Source of the DNA: Deltaproteobacteria bacterium
Lineage (GTDB): Bacteria; Desulfobacterota; Desulfuromonadia; Geobacterales; Pseudopelobacteraceae
Assembly (NCBI GenBank): GCA_021782545.1
Contig: JAJXUW010000002.1
Span: 1-63,096, forward strand
Direction of reading: 5' to 3'
DNA length: 63,096 nucleotides
The notes beneath the pieces are model-generated. The model was not told the origin of the DNA. It saw only the letters and a list, made by a program, of their open reading frames with translations, and made no database searches. Position 1 is the first letter of the stretch. Each line of letters begins with the position of its first letter. Position numbers and translations under genes: made by a program. This document shows positions 45,553-54,367 of the stretch, piece after piece.

Positions 45553-45888
45553 TTAAAACTTGACCGGTGCAAAACCATCCGGCGTGGCAAAACGGTATAG
45601 CCGTTTACGGGTAATGGCGTGGTTGCTATCCAACGTTATCTTGTCGTAAAGACGGCCCTTCTCTTCAACACTCAGTGAGACACCAGGGCGGGCGCACAAA
45701 TCCCGATGCTGGATGTGACCATCCTCGGTGCGGACCAGGGGACACGAGGTGAACTCCTCCCGGCTGATCACACCGTCCTTGTTTCGGTCCAGCTTGTCAA
45801 ATAGGGCGTCCGGTCCGATACCACCCGCAACGGCAGCCACCGCTACCAACATAGTGCCGCAGATACACAGCGTAATAAGGCGCAGCAT
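45553..45888 (-). CDS. Exported EF-hand protein
   Basis: 111 residues. A signal peptide (MLRLITLCICGTMLVAVAAV) is followed by a complete calcium loop DRNKDGVISREEF and a second, degenerate one near DSNHAITRKRLYRF. The ATG is preceded by GGAAG. It is probably a periplasmic or outer-membrane calcium-binding protein. Neighbours are the small membrane protein gene behind it and the divergent ettA gene. The function is not known. Confidence 0.78.
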   Translation of the reverse strand: MLRLITLCICGTMLVAVAAVAGGIGPDALFDKLDRNKDGVISREEFTSCPLVRTEDGHIQHRDLCARPGVSLSVEEKGRLYDKITLDSNHAITRKRLYRFATPDGFAPVKF

Positions 45889-46055
45889 AGTTCGCTTCCT
45901 TTCCGTCTTTCAGTATGCATGGTCCTAGAGATGCCCCAAGTATAACCGCTTTCGGCGATTCTTCAACTGCGCGGCCGGGCAACACACCATACAAATTGAC
46001 ACAGGACCGCCTACCATGCCATACAATGCTCTCATTCCACGGAGGTTTCACAGCC

Positions 46056-47732
46056 ATGAGCGTTGACGATAAAAAGGTCATCTACAGCATGATGCGGGTG
46101 TCAAAATTTTACGACAAGAAGCCGATCATCAAGGATATTTCGCTTTCCTATTTTTACGGTGCCAAGATCGGCGTACTGGGCCTGAACGGCTCCGGCAAAT
46201 CGACGCTTCTGAAGATCATGGCCGGTGCCGATACCGAATTCAACGGTCAGGCGACCCTCTCGCCCGGCTACACGGTGGGCTATCTGGAGCAGGAACCGAC
46301 GCTGGCTGAGGACAAGACCGTCCGCCAAGTAGTGGAAGAAGGCTGCCAGGAGACCGTCGACCTGCTGGCGGAGTTTAACGGTATCACCGACAAGTTCTCT
46401 GAGCCGGACGCCGATTTCGAAAAACTGTGCGACCGACAGGCGGTACTACAAGAAAAACTTGACCATCTTGATGCCTGGGACCTGGATTCACGCCTGGAGC
46501 TGGCCATGGACGCCCTGCGCTGCCCGGAGGGCGATACGAAGGTACAGGTGCTGTCTGGCGGCGAACGGCGCCGGGTGGCCCTCTGCCGGCTGCTGTTGCA
46601 AAAACCGGACATCCTGCTCCTGGACGAACCGACCAACCACCTGGACGCCGAAACCGTGGCCTGGCTGGAAAAGCACCTGCAGAACTATGCCGGTACCGTC
46701 ATCGCCGTCACCCATGACCGTTACTTCCTGGACAACGTGGCCGGCTGGATACTTGAACTGGACCGGGGCGAAGGGATACCCTGGAAAGGGAACTACTCCT
46801 CCTGGCTGGAGCAAAAACAGAATCGCCTGGCTGTAGAAGAAAAGCAGGAGAGCGACCGTCAAAAAACCCTGCAGCGGGAGCTGGAATGGATCAAGATGTC
46901 GCCCAAGGGACGCCACGCCAAATCCCAGGCCCGGATCAGCGCCTACGAGGAACTGGCCTCCCAGGAAGGCGAAAAGCGTTCCAAGGATATGGAACTGTAT
47001 ATCCCGGCCGGCCCCCGTCTGGGCGACATCGTCATCGAGGCTGACAACGTGGCCAAGGGGTTTGGCGACCGGCTGCTGTACGAAGGGATGACCTTCAAGC
47101 TGCCCAGAGGTGGCATCGTCGGGGTGATCGGCCCCAACGGCGCCGGCAAGACCACCCTTTTCAGGATGATCACCGGACAGGAACAGCCTGACCATGGCAC
47201 CATCCGGGTGGGCGAGACGGTACAGCTGGCCTGCGTGGACCAGAGCCGCGATGCCCTTAACCCCGACCGGTTGTTGTGGGAGGAGATCAGCGACGGTCAG
47301 GAACAGATCCAGCTGGGCAGGCAGACCGTCAACGCCCGCACCTACGTGGCCCGCTTCAACTTCACCGGCAGCGACCAGCAGAAGAAGGTTGGGGTGCTCT
47401 CTGGCGGAGAGCGGAACCGGGTGCACTTGGCCAAGGTATTGAAAAGCGGCGCCAACGTGCTGCTTTTGGACGAGCCGACCAACGATCTGGATGTGAACAC
47501 CATGCGGGCACTGGAAGAAGGGCTGGAGAACTTCGGCGGCTGCGCGGTGGTAATTTCGCACGACCGCTGGTTCCTGGACCGGATCGCCACCCATATCCTG
47601 GCCTTTGAGGGGAATTCAAAGGTGGTCTGGTTCGAAGGGAACTATTCGGAGTACGAAGAAGACCGCCACAAACGCCTGGGGGCGGAGGCGGACCGTCCCC
47701 ACCGGATCACGTATCGCAAGCTGACCCGTTAA
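46056..47732 (+). CDS. ettA: Energy-dependent translational throttle protein EttA (ABC-F ATPase)
   Basis: 558 residues from the ATG at 46056 (GGAGG 10 bases upstream); the longer frame to 45915 is not conserved. Two ABC domains: Walker A GLNGSGKSTLL and GPNGAGKTTLF, signatures LSGGERRRVALCRLL and LSGGERNRVHLAK, Walker B LLLDEPTNHLD and LLLDEPTNDLD, separated by the P-site linker with its KMSPKGRHAKSQARI region. The EttA-type arm region is present. It controls ribosome entry into elongation according to ATP/ADP. Confidence 0.95.
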   Translation: MSVDDKKVIYSMMRVSKFYDKKPIIKDISLSYFYGAKIGVLGLNGSGKSTLLKIMAGADTEFNGQATLSPGYTVGYLEQEPTLAEDKTVRQVVEEGCQETVDLLAEFNGITDKFSEPDADFEKLCDRQAVLQEKLDHLDAWDLDSRLELAMDALRCPEGDTKVQVLSGGERRRVALCRLLLQKPDILLLDEPTNHLDAETVAWLEKHLQNYAGTVIAVTHDRYFLDNVAGWILELDRGEGIPWKGNYSSWLEQKQNRLAVEEKQESDRQKTLQRELEWIKMSPKGRHAKSQARISAYEELASQEGEKRSKDMELYIPAGPRLGDIVIEADNVAKGFGDRLLYEGMTFKLPRGGIVGVIGPNGAGKTTLFRMITGQEQPDHGTIRVGETVQLACVDQSRDALNPDRLLWEEISDGQEQIQLGRQTVNARTYVARFNFTGSDQQKKVGVLSGGERNRVHLAKVLKSGANVLLLDEPTNDLDVNTMRALEEGLENFGGCAVVISHDRWFLDRIATHILAFEGNSKVVWFEGNYSEYEEDRHKRLGAEADRPHRITYRKLTR

Positions 47733-47760
47733 ACGGCGGGTTGCGAAGCAAGGGGTACAC

Positions 47761-48528
47761 ATGAACTACACGACCTATTACAGCCGCGGTCAAAAGGTAT
47801 TCCTGATCAATATCACCCCAGGTCGGGATGACTCGATTTTTGAGGCATTTTCGGCAACGATTGTGACCTGTGACAACCACCACTTTGAGTTGCGCCCCCG
47901 CTACACACTGCACCATGGCGCTGAAAATCCGCTCAAAAAGGGGATGCAGTTCAAGGTTACCGCTGAAAGTTTTGGTTCCGGGGTACAGTTCAGTGCAGAA
48001 GTCAGCACGGTGAGCAACACCGGTTTCTCACTCAAACCGACCGGCCCTATCGAGATGTACCAACGCAGCCAGGTGCCGCGGCTGGATATGATCGTGGGAT
48101 TCCGCTCCTTCACCCGCAGTGCGCCACTGGTTGTCTTTCAGGAGGAATGGCAACGACTGCAGGAAGGTCTGACCTCCAGTAAGGCCGCCATGTTGGAGCT
48201 GATACCAAACCAGATCAACCTGGGTGTTGGCGGCCTTCGTTCAGTATCGGAGCAGACGGGACGACACCATGACCTGTCCGTTGTCTTTATCGAGCTTGTG
48301 GTTGGTGAACCACCGGTTTGTGCCGTTGCGGAGCAGCTCTGGCGCAGGGTACTGCCAGACGAGGAAGGTGTTGCCATTGGACACCGCTTCGTACTAATCC
48401 GCAAGGACGATCAACGACGTATCCAACGTCATATCGAGCAGCTTCTTAAACAGCAGGGCCGTAAGCTAAAAAAGCAAAAAAACAACTGGGAGCTGCTGGA
48501 CCGCATGTTTTGCACCAGTACCCTCTAA
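47761..48528 (+). CDS. PilZ-domain-like protein with degenerate c-di-GMP motifs (paralogue 1)
   Basis: 255 residues with a good AAGGGG ribosome site. The architecture is an N-terminal YcgR-N-like beta domain (about 1-95) and a PilZ-like domain beginning YQRSQVPRLD. In canonical PilZ the sequence is QRRxxxR and D/NxSxxG; here the first Arg of RxxxR is Ser103 and the Ser of NxSxxG is Gly155 (NLGVGG). The next gene is a paralogue with both motifs intact. The protein may have lost c-di-GMP binding or be a partner subunit (inference). Confidence 0.75.
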   Translation: MNYTTYYSRGQKVFLINITPGRDDSIFEAFSATIVTCDNHHFELRPRYTLHHGAENPLKKGMQFKVTAESFGSGVQFSAEVSTVSNTGFSLKPTGPIEMYQRSQVPRLDMIVGFRSFTRSAPLVVFQEEWQRLQEGLTSSKAAMLELIPNQINLGVGGLRSVSEQTGRHHDLSVVFIELVVGEPPVCAVAEQLWRRVLPDEEGVAIGHRFVLIRKDDQRRIQRHIEQLLKQQGRKLKKQKNNWELLDRMFCTSTL

Positions 48529-48553
48529 CGAGCCACCCTCTGAGTGTCAGGAT

Positions 48554-49309
48554 ATGCATTACGAACGCTATTTCAGCCATGGGCAAAAGGTCTGCCTGAT
48601 CAACATCTCGCAGAGCAGGGACGAGTCAGTCTACCAATCACTCTCCGGCACGGTGATCAGCAGCAAGGGCGGTCATATCACTGTAAAGGCCCCCTACCGG
48701 CTGTTTTCAGACCGATTCGCCCCGTTTGAAGCGGGGATGCAGTTCAAGCTATCCACCGAGTCGTTCGGTGTCGGTGTCCAGTTGCGCGCGGAACTGACCT
48801 CCCTCCCAGCTCAGGAACTCATTGAATTGACACCGGTTGGCGAGATGGAGATCTATCAACGGCGCAAAATGCCCCGTGCTGACGTCACCCTCCCCTTTTT
48901 ACCTGTGCTTCAAAAATCGTCCCTGGCGGCATTCAAGCGCGAATGGCGCCGCGTGGTGAACGACCTTCATCAGCCGACGCCCCCCAGCCTGAAACTCCAT
49001 GAAACCGCTCTCAATATCAGCGCCGGCGGCATCCGTTTTGATCTGAACAGCACCCCAACCCCCCTGGCCATGGTGGTTGTGGATCTGCAGGATGGGGCCC
49101 CGCCGGTCTGCGCCGTCACCGAGCTGGTCTGGCAGAAAATACGTCAGGATGACGGGCTGTTTATCTGCGGGCATCGTTTTTTGGAAATTCTTAAAGAGGA
49201 TCAGGAACGTCTCGCACGGTTCAGCAATAAGCACGGTACGGACGGCGGCGGGAGAATCAAGGACAACTGGGACCTGCAAGACAAGATGATGGCTCACTCC
49301 GACCGGTGA
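48554..49309 (+). CDS. PilZ domain protein with intact c-di-GMP motifs (paralogue 2)
   Basis: 251 residues. N-terminal YcgR-N-like region and a PilZ domain with YQRRKMPRAD (Arg104 and Arg108 forming RxxxR) and NISAGG (Asn154, Ser156, Gly159). It starts with the same HGQKV.LINI block as paralogue 1 and ends with the same KDNWDLQDKM block (KNNWELLDRM in paralogue 1), so the two arose by tandem duplication. It most likely binds c-di-GMP and acts on motility or surface functions (inference). Confidence 0.85.
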   Translation: MHYERYFSHGQKVCLINISQSRDESVYQSLSGTVISSKGGHITVKAPYRLFSDRFAPFEAGMQFKLSTESFGVGVQLRAELTSLPAQELIELTPVGEMEIYQRRKMPRADVTLPFLPVLQKSSLAAFKREWRRVVNDLHQPTPPSLKLHETALNISAGGIRFDLNSTPTPLAMVVVDLQDGAPPVCAVTELVWQKIRQDDGLFICGHRFLEILKEDQERLARFSNKHGTDGGGRIKDNWDLQDKMMAHSDR

Positions 49310-49331
49310 GCAGAAAACCTGCGGCAGCGGT

Positions 49332-49811
49332 TCAAGAGCCGCTGGAGCGGTAATGATCTTCCATCAAGGCCCGGAACTGCTGTTTAAGCTCAGGGTCCTC
49401 CACCACACTGCACTGTTGTTCAATCCAGACCTGCGTCTGCTGGCGTAACCGACGCGGGGTAGGCCTCTCGGCCTGGACCGTTTCACCCTCTGCATCCGAT
49501 ACACGCCCGGATCTCAGCACAATCTCCCGCACCCGCTGCTCACCAAGACAACTGTTCAGTCTGGCCACCAAATCGACCTTCATAAAGGAGAGCTGCTGCA
49601 TCCAGGGAGCGCTGCCAACCGCCACCGTCAAGACACCACCACCAAACCGCAACGGCCGTGCGCGGCGGGCGATGTCTGTTCCCACCGCCTGTTCCCAATA
49701 CTGCCAGATGGCCAGATCTTTGAGGCGCTCCCCGAGGTTAGTGCCCTCGAAGCTGTTGCGCAACAGATTGCTTAACGCCTCAGGGCGCCCTTTTGGTCGT
49801 CTTCCTGCCAC
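49332..49811 (-). CDS. DUF721 / DciA-like protein
   Basis: 159 residues from a GTG at 49809-49811 with GGAGGGG 5 bases upstream; a GTG at 49862 would add 17 residues and overlap the next gene by 83 bases. The DUF721 core reads WEQAVGTDIARRARPLRFGG, then VLTVAVGSAPWMQQLSFMK. DUF721 proteins include DciA, the helicase loader found in bacteria without DnaC. The helix-rich N-terminus and this core fit, but the exact role is inferred from family. Confidence 0.78.
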   Translation of the reverse strand: MAGRRPKGRPEALSNLLRNSFEGTNLGERLKDLAIWQYWEQAVGTDIARRARPLRFGGGVLTVAVGSAPWMQQLSFMKVDLVARLNSCLGEQRVREIVLRSGRVSDAEGETVQAERPTPRRLRQQTQVWIEQQCSVVEDPELKQQFRALMEDHYRSSGS

Positions 49812-50058
49812 GTCCGCCCCTCCGCTTGTACCATCCTCCCACAACCTGTCCGGCAACGGCACTACCCAGCGTCAGCGGTATCACACGCAGACTGAAACCG
49901 GCCGCGATCCGCATGAGCACCACCAACGGAATTGGCAGGTGAATCATGAGAAACCACCCGAAGGAATATTTCCGAAACGACTCTCGCCAGTAACCGCAGG
50001 GAATGCTTACCGAAAATGCCAGCACCAACAGGCCTGCCAAACGAAATGAGTCTTGCAT
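49780..50058 (-). CDS. Small integral membrane protein of unknown function
   Basis: 92 residues from the ATG at 50056-50058. About three hydrophobic segments (LAGLLVLAFSVSIPCGYW, FGWFLMIHLPIPLVVLM, SLRVIPLTLGSAVAGQVVGG) and a very basic C-terminal tail (WYKRRGGRGRKTTKR). It is not recognised. Its stop overlaps the DciA-like gene by 32 bases, so the two are co-expressed. It is transcribed from a well-formed promoter with a palindrome at the start site. Confidence 0.7.
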   Translation of the reverse strand: MQDSFRLAGLLVLAFSVSIPCGYWRESFRKYSFGWFLMIHLPIPLVVLMRIAAGFSLRVIPLTLGSAVAGQVVGGWYKRRGGRGRKTTKRAP

Positions 50059-50061
50059 GAG

Positions 50062-50079
50062 ATGCCCCTTTTGGGGCAT
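50062..50079. repeat. 18-base perfect palindrome at a promoter start site
   Basis: ATGCCCC - TTTT - GGGGCAT is a perfect inverted repeat. It overlaps the predicted transcription start (about 50071) of the minus-strand small membrane protein gene and includes its Shine-Dalgarno on that strand, so it could be an operator or an RNA hairpin that hides the ribosome site. Confidence 0.55.
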
Positions 50080-50106
50080 AGTATGAAACCGGACTGAAAT
50101 TGTCAA
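50078..50106 (-). promoter_or_regulatory. Promoter for the small membrane protein and DciA-like genes
   Basis: On the minus strand TTGACA (50101-50106) and TACTAT (50078-50083) are 17 bases apart. The start would fall near 50071, inside the palindrome. Confidence 0.65.
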
Positions 50107-50137
50107 TTATCTGCAGATATCCTTAAAGGAAGGTGAG

Positions 50138-50428
50138 ATGTCAGACCACTACCTGGTGAAGGACGGCCATTGTCTGGCGGTTTTCAACTCAACCCACCGG
50201 GTGCTCAAGGCCGAAGGCCTGTTAAAAGGCATCGGCATTGAAATCCTACTGATTCCGGCCCCTCGGGCCTTGCAGACCGATTGCGGCCTGGCGCTACGCT
50301 TCGACCAAAAACAGGTGCATGCCATTATGGCGCTTCTGAAAAATCACGATCTGCTGCCCACCTATGTCAGCTGTCTGCACAATGGGCAGTATATCCCCTG
50401 CGAGGACTCTGCCGATGCTCACCATTGA
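50138..50428 (+). CDS. DUF3343 protein, probable selenium/sulfur carrier partner of YedF
   Basis: 96 residues preceded by AAGGAAGG. The sequence CLAVFNSTHRVLKAEGLLKG and IPAPRALQTDCGLALRF is the DUF3343 family, a small TusA-like partner often found next to selD and yedF. It has a Cys in LQTDCG and further Cys in SCLHNGQYIPCED. Its stop overlaps the yedF start by 14 bases. The role in selenium handling is family-based inference. Confidence 0.85.
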   Translation: MSDHYLVKDGHCLAVFNSTHRVLKAEGLLKGIGIEILLIPAPRALQTDCGLALRFDQKQVHAIMALLKNHDLLPTYVSCLHNGQYIPCEDSADAHH

Positions 50429-51005
50429 CTGCCGTGGACAAGCCTGCCCAGCTCCGGTGATCGCCACCAAACGGGCTTTGGAAACATCGCCTTCGGGTGT
50501 CTGTGTCCTCCTTGATGACGGTGCCCCCCGTGAAAATGTGACCCGCTTTGCCCAAACCAGAGGGCTGACCGTTACCGAAACAACGGATGGTCAGGGTTGG
50601 ACCCTGCAGATCAGTGGGGCCAACAAGGCTGCTGTTCAGAAACCAGCTTCCGATAACGCCGCTGTTCCGGGTGAACGAATACTGCTCGTTACCAGCGACC
50701 GCCTGGGAGATGGCGACAACGAGTTAGGGCGCCTGTTGATGCGCAATTTTTTGCACACGCTGCTCGAAACGGCACAACGCCCCGACCGCATCCTGTTCTT
50801 GAACAGCGGAGTACTGTTGACCGTCCAAGGCGCAGATACCGTCGAGGCACTGACCGCCTTGGCAGCACAAGGAGTCGATCTGGCCTCCTGCGGAGTCTGT
50901 CTCGATTTTTACCAGAAAAAAGATCAACTGGCCGTTGGCAGGGTTACCAACATGTTCAGCACTGCCGAGCAGTTGCTGGATGCAGGCTCGGTCATCAGGC
51001 TGTAA
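50415..51005 (+). CDS. yedF: Selenium metabolism protein YedF (TusA-like domain plus C-terminal domain)
   Basis: 196 residues from the ATG at 50415. The N-terminal TusA-like domain has LTIDCRGQACPAPVIATKRAL with the CPxP Cys11; the C-terminal part (RILLVTSDRLGDGDNELG, and GVDLASCGVCLDFY) is the YedF-specific sulfurtransferase-like domain. In selenate-reducing or selenoprotein-making bacteria this protein accompanies SelD. It overlaps the DUF3343 gene. No selA, selB or selD is in the window. Confidence 0.9.
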   Translation: MLTIDCRGQACPAPVIATKRALETSPSGVCVLLDDGAPRENVTRFAQTRGLTVTETTDGQGWTLQISGANKAAVQKPASDNAAVPGERILLVTSDRLGDGDNELGRLLMRNFLHTLLETAQRPDRILFLNSGVLLTVQGADTVEALTALAAQGVDLASCGVCLDFYQKKDQLAVGRVTNMFSTAEQLLDAGSVIRL

Positions 51006-51021
51006 CAAAAACAAATACTTC

Positions 51022-51050
51022 TTGACAGCCCCGCGACTGTTCCCTATAGT
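51022..51050 (+). promoter_or_regulatory. Promoter for the ffh-rpsP-khpA-rimM-trmD-rplS cluster
   Basis: TTGACA (51022-51027) and TATAGT (51045-51050) are exactly 17 bases apart. The predicted start near 51057 gives a leader of about 44 bases before the ffh ATG. It is one of the closest matches to consensus in the window. Confidence 0.8.
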
Positions 51051-51100
51051 AACTTTCTTTTAAAATGCCTAGATTGCGTCAGTAAATATACTATCAACCT

Positions 51101-52483
51101 ATGTTCGAAACCCTCTCGGATAAGCTGGAATCGGTCTTTAAAAAACTTCGCGGTCAGGGGGTCATGACCGAGGACAACATCAAGGAAGCCCTGCGCGAGG
51201 TGCGCCTGGCACTCCTTGAGGCTGACGTCAACTTCAAGGTTGTCAAGGAGTTTGTCGAAGCGGTGCGGATCAAGGCGGTCGGCACCGAGGTTTTGCAGAG
51301 TCTTTCCCCGGGACAACAGGTTATCAGGATCGTCCACGACGAACTGATAACCCTCATGGGTGGACACGGCAGCAACGATCTCGACCTGGCGGCCAAACCG
51401 CCGGTAGCGTTGATGATGGTTGGCCTGCAGGGCGCCGGCAAGACCACCTCCTGCGGCAAACTGGGCAACTGGCTGCGTAAACAGAAGCGTCGTCCCCTGC
51501 TGGTACCGGCCGACGTCTACCGGCCGGCGGCCATCGAACAGCTCAAGACCGTGGGGCGGCAGCTCTCCCTTGAAGTCTATGACAGCTCGGCTGACCAGGA
51601 CCCGGTGGCCATCTGTACGGCCGCCATGCAGTACGCCGAACTGAACGGTTACGATACGGTCATCCTGGATACCGCCGGTCGCCACCAGATTGACGACTTC
51701 CTGATGGGCGAACTGGAGCGGATCAAGGCGACGGTGCAGCCCCGCGAGATCCTGTTCGTGGCCGATGCCATGACCGGCCAGGAAGCGGTGAACGTGGCCA
51801 GCGGTTTCAATGAGCGACTGGGGTTGACCGGCGCCATACTGAGCAAGCTGGACGGCGATGCCAAGGGCGGTGCGGCGCTTTCCATCAAAGCGGTCACTGG
51901 CACGCCGGTCAAGTTTGTGGGGCTCGGTGAAAAGCTGGATGCCTTGGAGGTGTTCCACCCCGATCGTCTGGTGTCACGCATCCTCGGCATGGGTGACGTG
52001 CTGACCCTGGTGGAAAAGGCCCAATCAGCTTTTGATAGCAATGAGGCGGAACAACTCCGCCATAAGCTGAAAAAAAACCAGTTTGACCTGGAAGATTTTC
52101 TCAACCAGATGCAACAGCTGAAAAAGCTGGGGTCGCTGGAGTCCATCATGGGGATGATCCCCGGTATGGGCAAGATGATGAAGCAGATGCAGGGTGCCCA
52201 GCCGAGCGAAAAAGAGATCAAGCGGATCGAGGCGATCATCCGCTCCATGACGCCGGCCGAACGGGCAGACCACGGCATCATCAACGGCAGCCGACGCCTG
52301 CGGATCGCCAAAGGCAGCGGCACTACCGTACAGGAGATCAATCTGCTGCTGAAGCGTTTCACTGAGGCGCAGAAGATGATGAAGCAGCTTCAGAAGCTGG
52401 GGCCCAAGAACCTGATGAAGGGGCTGGGCGGACTGCCCGGCATGGGCAGCATCGGCAAAGGGATGTTCCCCTTCGGCCGTTGA
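51101..52483 (+). CDS. ffh: Signal recognition particle protein Ffh
   Basis: 460 residues. N domain (1-95), G domain with GLQGAGKTT, DVYRPAAIEQL, DTAGR and the TKLDG-type LSKLDGDAKGGAAL, and the methionine-rich M domain at the C-terminus with GMIPGMGKMMKQMQG, then SRRLRIAKGSGTTVQEIN. It binds nascent signal sequences and 4.5S RNA and targets ribosomes to FtsY and SecYEG. No ffs RNA gene was seen nearby. Confidence 0.98.
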   Translation: MFETLSDKLESVFKKLRGQGVMTEDNIKEALREVRLALLEADVNFKVVKEFVEAVRIKAVGTEVLQSLSPGQQVIRIVHDELITLMGGHGSNDLDLAAKPPVALMMVGLQGAGKTTSCGKLGNWLRKQKRRPLLVPADVYRPAAIEQLKTVGRQLSLEVYDSSADQDPVAICTAAMQYAELNGYDTVILDTAGRHQIDDFLMGELERIKATVQPREILFVADAMTGQEAVNVASGFNERLGLTGAILSKLDGDAKGGAALSIKAVTGTPVKFVGLGEKLDALEVFHPDRLVSRILGMGDVLTLVEKAQSAFDSNEAEQLRHKLKKNQFDLEDFLNQMQQLKKLGSLESIMGMIPGMGKMMKQMQGAQPSEKEIKRIEAIIRSMTPAERADHGIINGSRRLRIAKGSGTTVQEINLLLKRFTEAQKMMKQLQKLGPKNLMKGLGGLPGMGSIGKGMFPFGR

Positions 52484-52549
52484 TTGTATTTTTCGGACAA
52501 CCCGTTACTCTAACAACACTACGCGAGACACACACGCAGGAGGAAACAG

Positions 52550-52813
52550 ATGGCAACCAAGATCAGACTGCAGCGCGGCGGCGCCAAGAAACGCCCCTTT
52601 TATCAGGTAGTAATCGCAGACGAACGCTCACGCCGCGACGGTCGTTTCATTGAAAACCTCGGCTACTATGACCCCACCAAAAACCCAGCTGTCTGCAAGC
52701 TGAACGTGGAAAAGGTCGTGGCCTGGCTCGACAAGGGTGCTCAGCCCACCGATACCATGCGCCAGATACTGAAGAATCAAGGCATCCTGGAACAGGCTGC
52801 CAAGGCTGCATAA
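52550..52813 (+). CDS. rpsP: 30S ribosomal protein S16
   Basis: 87 residues: [39 protein letters not shown], the S16 signature. Preceded by AGGAGG. It is the first of the four-gene rpsP-khpA-rimM-trmD series downstream of ffh. Confidence 0.98.
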   Translation: MATKIRLQRGGAKKRPFYQVVIADERSRRDGRFIENLGYYDPTKNPAVCKLNVEKVVAWLDKGAQPTDTMRQILKNQGILEQAAKAA

Positions 52814-52887
52814 CGTAGGTTTAGCTTCTTCTGTACGGCGTTCCAATCCGGCCAGACCGGTTACCCTAACCCACAGAGGTACGCCAG

Positions 52888-53118
52888 ATGAAGGTTCTCG
52901 TTGAAACTATCGCGCAGGCCCTTGTTGACGATCCATCCAAAGTGACCACCACTGAAGAGATGGAGGATGACACCCTGGTGATCAAGCTGTCCGTGGCCAA
53001 AGAGGATATGGGACGGATCATCGGCAAGGAGGGGCGGACCGCCAAGGCCATCCGCACCCTGTTGAATGCCGTGGCGACCAGGGACAACAAGAAGGCGATC
53101 CTCAAGATCATCGAGTGA
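52888..53118 (+). CDS. khpA: KH-domain RNA-binding protein KhpA
   Basis: 76 residues with one KH domain: KLSVAKEDMGRIIGKEGRTA, including the GxxG loop IIGKEGRT. It binds RNA and, with KhpB in other bacteria, affects cell division and small RNA function. Its stop shares bases with the rimM start. Confidence 0.92.
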   Translation: MKVLVETIAQALVDDPSKVTTTEEMEDDTLVIKLSVAKEDMGRIIGKEGRTAKAIRTLLNAVATRDNKKAILKIIE

Positions 53119-53645
53119 TGTCTACGGGTTACAACGACCTGATTGCCGTTGGCCGGATAACCGGCACCCACGGTATCAGGGGCCAGCTACGCATGCAGTC
53201 TTATTCCGGCAATCTGGAAAGCCTGAAGGCCGTTCGTCAGATACTGCTGCGACAACCTGACGGTGGTACCCTGCACGAATACGACCTGCAACAGGCTACA
53301 CGGCATGGCGGCGCCGTTTTGCTAACCCTGACGGGTTTCGACAACATCAACCAGGTTATGGGGTTGGTAGGTAACGAGCTCTGCCTTCGGCGCGATCAAC
53401 TACCGCCACCAGAAGCGGATGAATACTACTGGCATGACCTGCTGGGGCTTACGGTCGTCACCGACTTGGGCGTAACACTGGGCAGTATCACGGACATCCT
53501 GGAAACAGGCGCCAATGATATCTATGTGGTCGCCGGAAAAGACCATGAATATCTGATTCCAGCCGTGGCCAGCGTGATTGCCAAGATTGACCTGACCGCA
53601 CGGACCATGACGGTCACTCCTCTGGAGGGGCTGCTGGAACTATGA
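53118..53645 (+). CDS. rimM: 16S rRNA processing protein RimM
   Basis: 175 residues from the ATG at 53118 (TGATG with the khpA stop; a GTG at 53115 would add one residue). [20 protein letters not shown] at the start and the PRC-barrel C-terminal domain ([35 protein letters not shown]) identify RimM, which assists 30S head assembly with S19. The stop overlaps trmD as ATGA. Confidence 0.95.
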   Translation: MSTGYNDLIAVGRITGTHGIRGQLRMQSYSGNLESLKAVRQILLRQPDGGTLHEYDLQQATRHGGAVLLTLTGFDNINQVMGLVGNELCLRRDQLPPPEADEYYWHDLLGLTVVTDLGVTLGSITDILETGANDIYVVAGKDHEYLIPAVASVIAKIDLTARTMTVTPLEGLLEL

Positions 53646-54367
53646 AGGTTGATATTCTGACCCTCTTTCCCGAGATGTTCCGGGGGCCCTTTGACGAAAG
53701 CATTATCCGCAGGGCCCAGGATAAGGGTCTCGTTCAGATCGGGCTGCACCAGATCAGGGATCACGCTGCCGATAGGCACCATACCGTCGATGATACCCCT
53801 TACGGAGGCGGCGCCGGCATGGTGATGAAACCAGAACCGCTGGCGGCCTGCATTGAAACGGCACGTCAACATAATCCGCACGCCACGGTGCTTTTGACCT
53901 CCCCCAAGGGCGTGCCGCTGAGTCACCGGTTAGCGGTTGACCTAGCTGCCCGGCCGGGGCTCATCATCGTCTGCGGCCGGTATGAAGGGATTGACGAACG
54001 GGTGCGTGAGCTGTTCGTCGACCAAGAGATATCCATCGGTGATTATGTGCTCTCCGGTGGCGAATTGGCGGCCATGGTAGTCGTCGACGCGGTGACCCGG
54101 CTTGTTCCCGGTGTGTTAGGGTCAGAGGAGTCAGCAGCCAATGACTCCTTCAGCGATGGTCTGCTGGAGTACCCGCAGTATACGAGGCCACCGGTATTTC
54201 GTAACCATGCCGTACCTGAGGTGCTGTTGTCCGGAAACCATGCGCTGATCGCGCAATGGCGACGACAACAGGCGTTGCAACGCACCCGCAGGCAACGCCC
54301 GGACCTGCTGGAAACGGCGCCGCTCACCGAGCAGGATCGACGTTTTCTGGCACAGTCGCACCCATGA
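53642..54367 (+). CDS. trmD: tRNA (guanine-37-N1)-methyltransferase TrmD
   Basis: 241 residues. The trefoil-knot SAM site and conserved blocks [50 protein letters not shown] and [10 protein letters not shown] are intact. It methylates G37 of tRNAs to prevent frameshifting. It overlaps rimM by 4 bases and the next gene by 4 bases. Confidence 0.98.
   Translation: MKVDILTLFPEMFRGPFDESIIRRAQDKGLVQIGLHQIRDHAADRHHTVDDTPYGGGAGMVMKPEPLAACIETARQHNPHATVLLTSPKGVPLSHRLAVDLAARPGLIIVCGRYEGIDERVRELFVDQEISIGDYVLSGGELAAMVVVDAVTRLVPGVLGSEESAANDSFSDGLLEYPQYTRPPVFRNHAVPEVLLSGNHALIAQWRRQQALQRTRRQRPDLLETAPLTEQDRRFLAQSHP

Noticed and set aside
45996-46027. TTGACA followed by TACAAT ahead of ettA
   Set aside because: The spacer is 20 bases for TACAAT, outside the normal range, and the 18-base alternative CATACA is a poor -10 box.
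46488-47594. A 368-codon minus-strand open frame within ettA
   Set aside because: It lies wholly inside a strongly conserved ABC-F ATPase gene and has no domain of its own.
51044-51958. A 304-codon minus-strand open frame inside ffh
   Set aside because: Antisense to an essential, motif-complete gene; no start signal or conserved motif.
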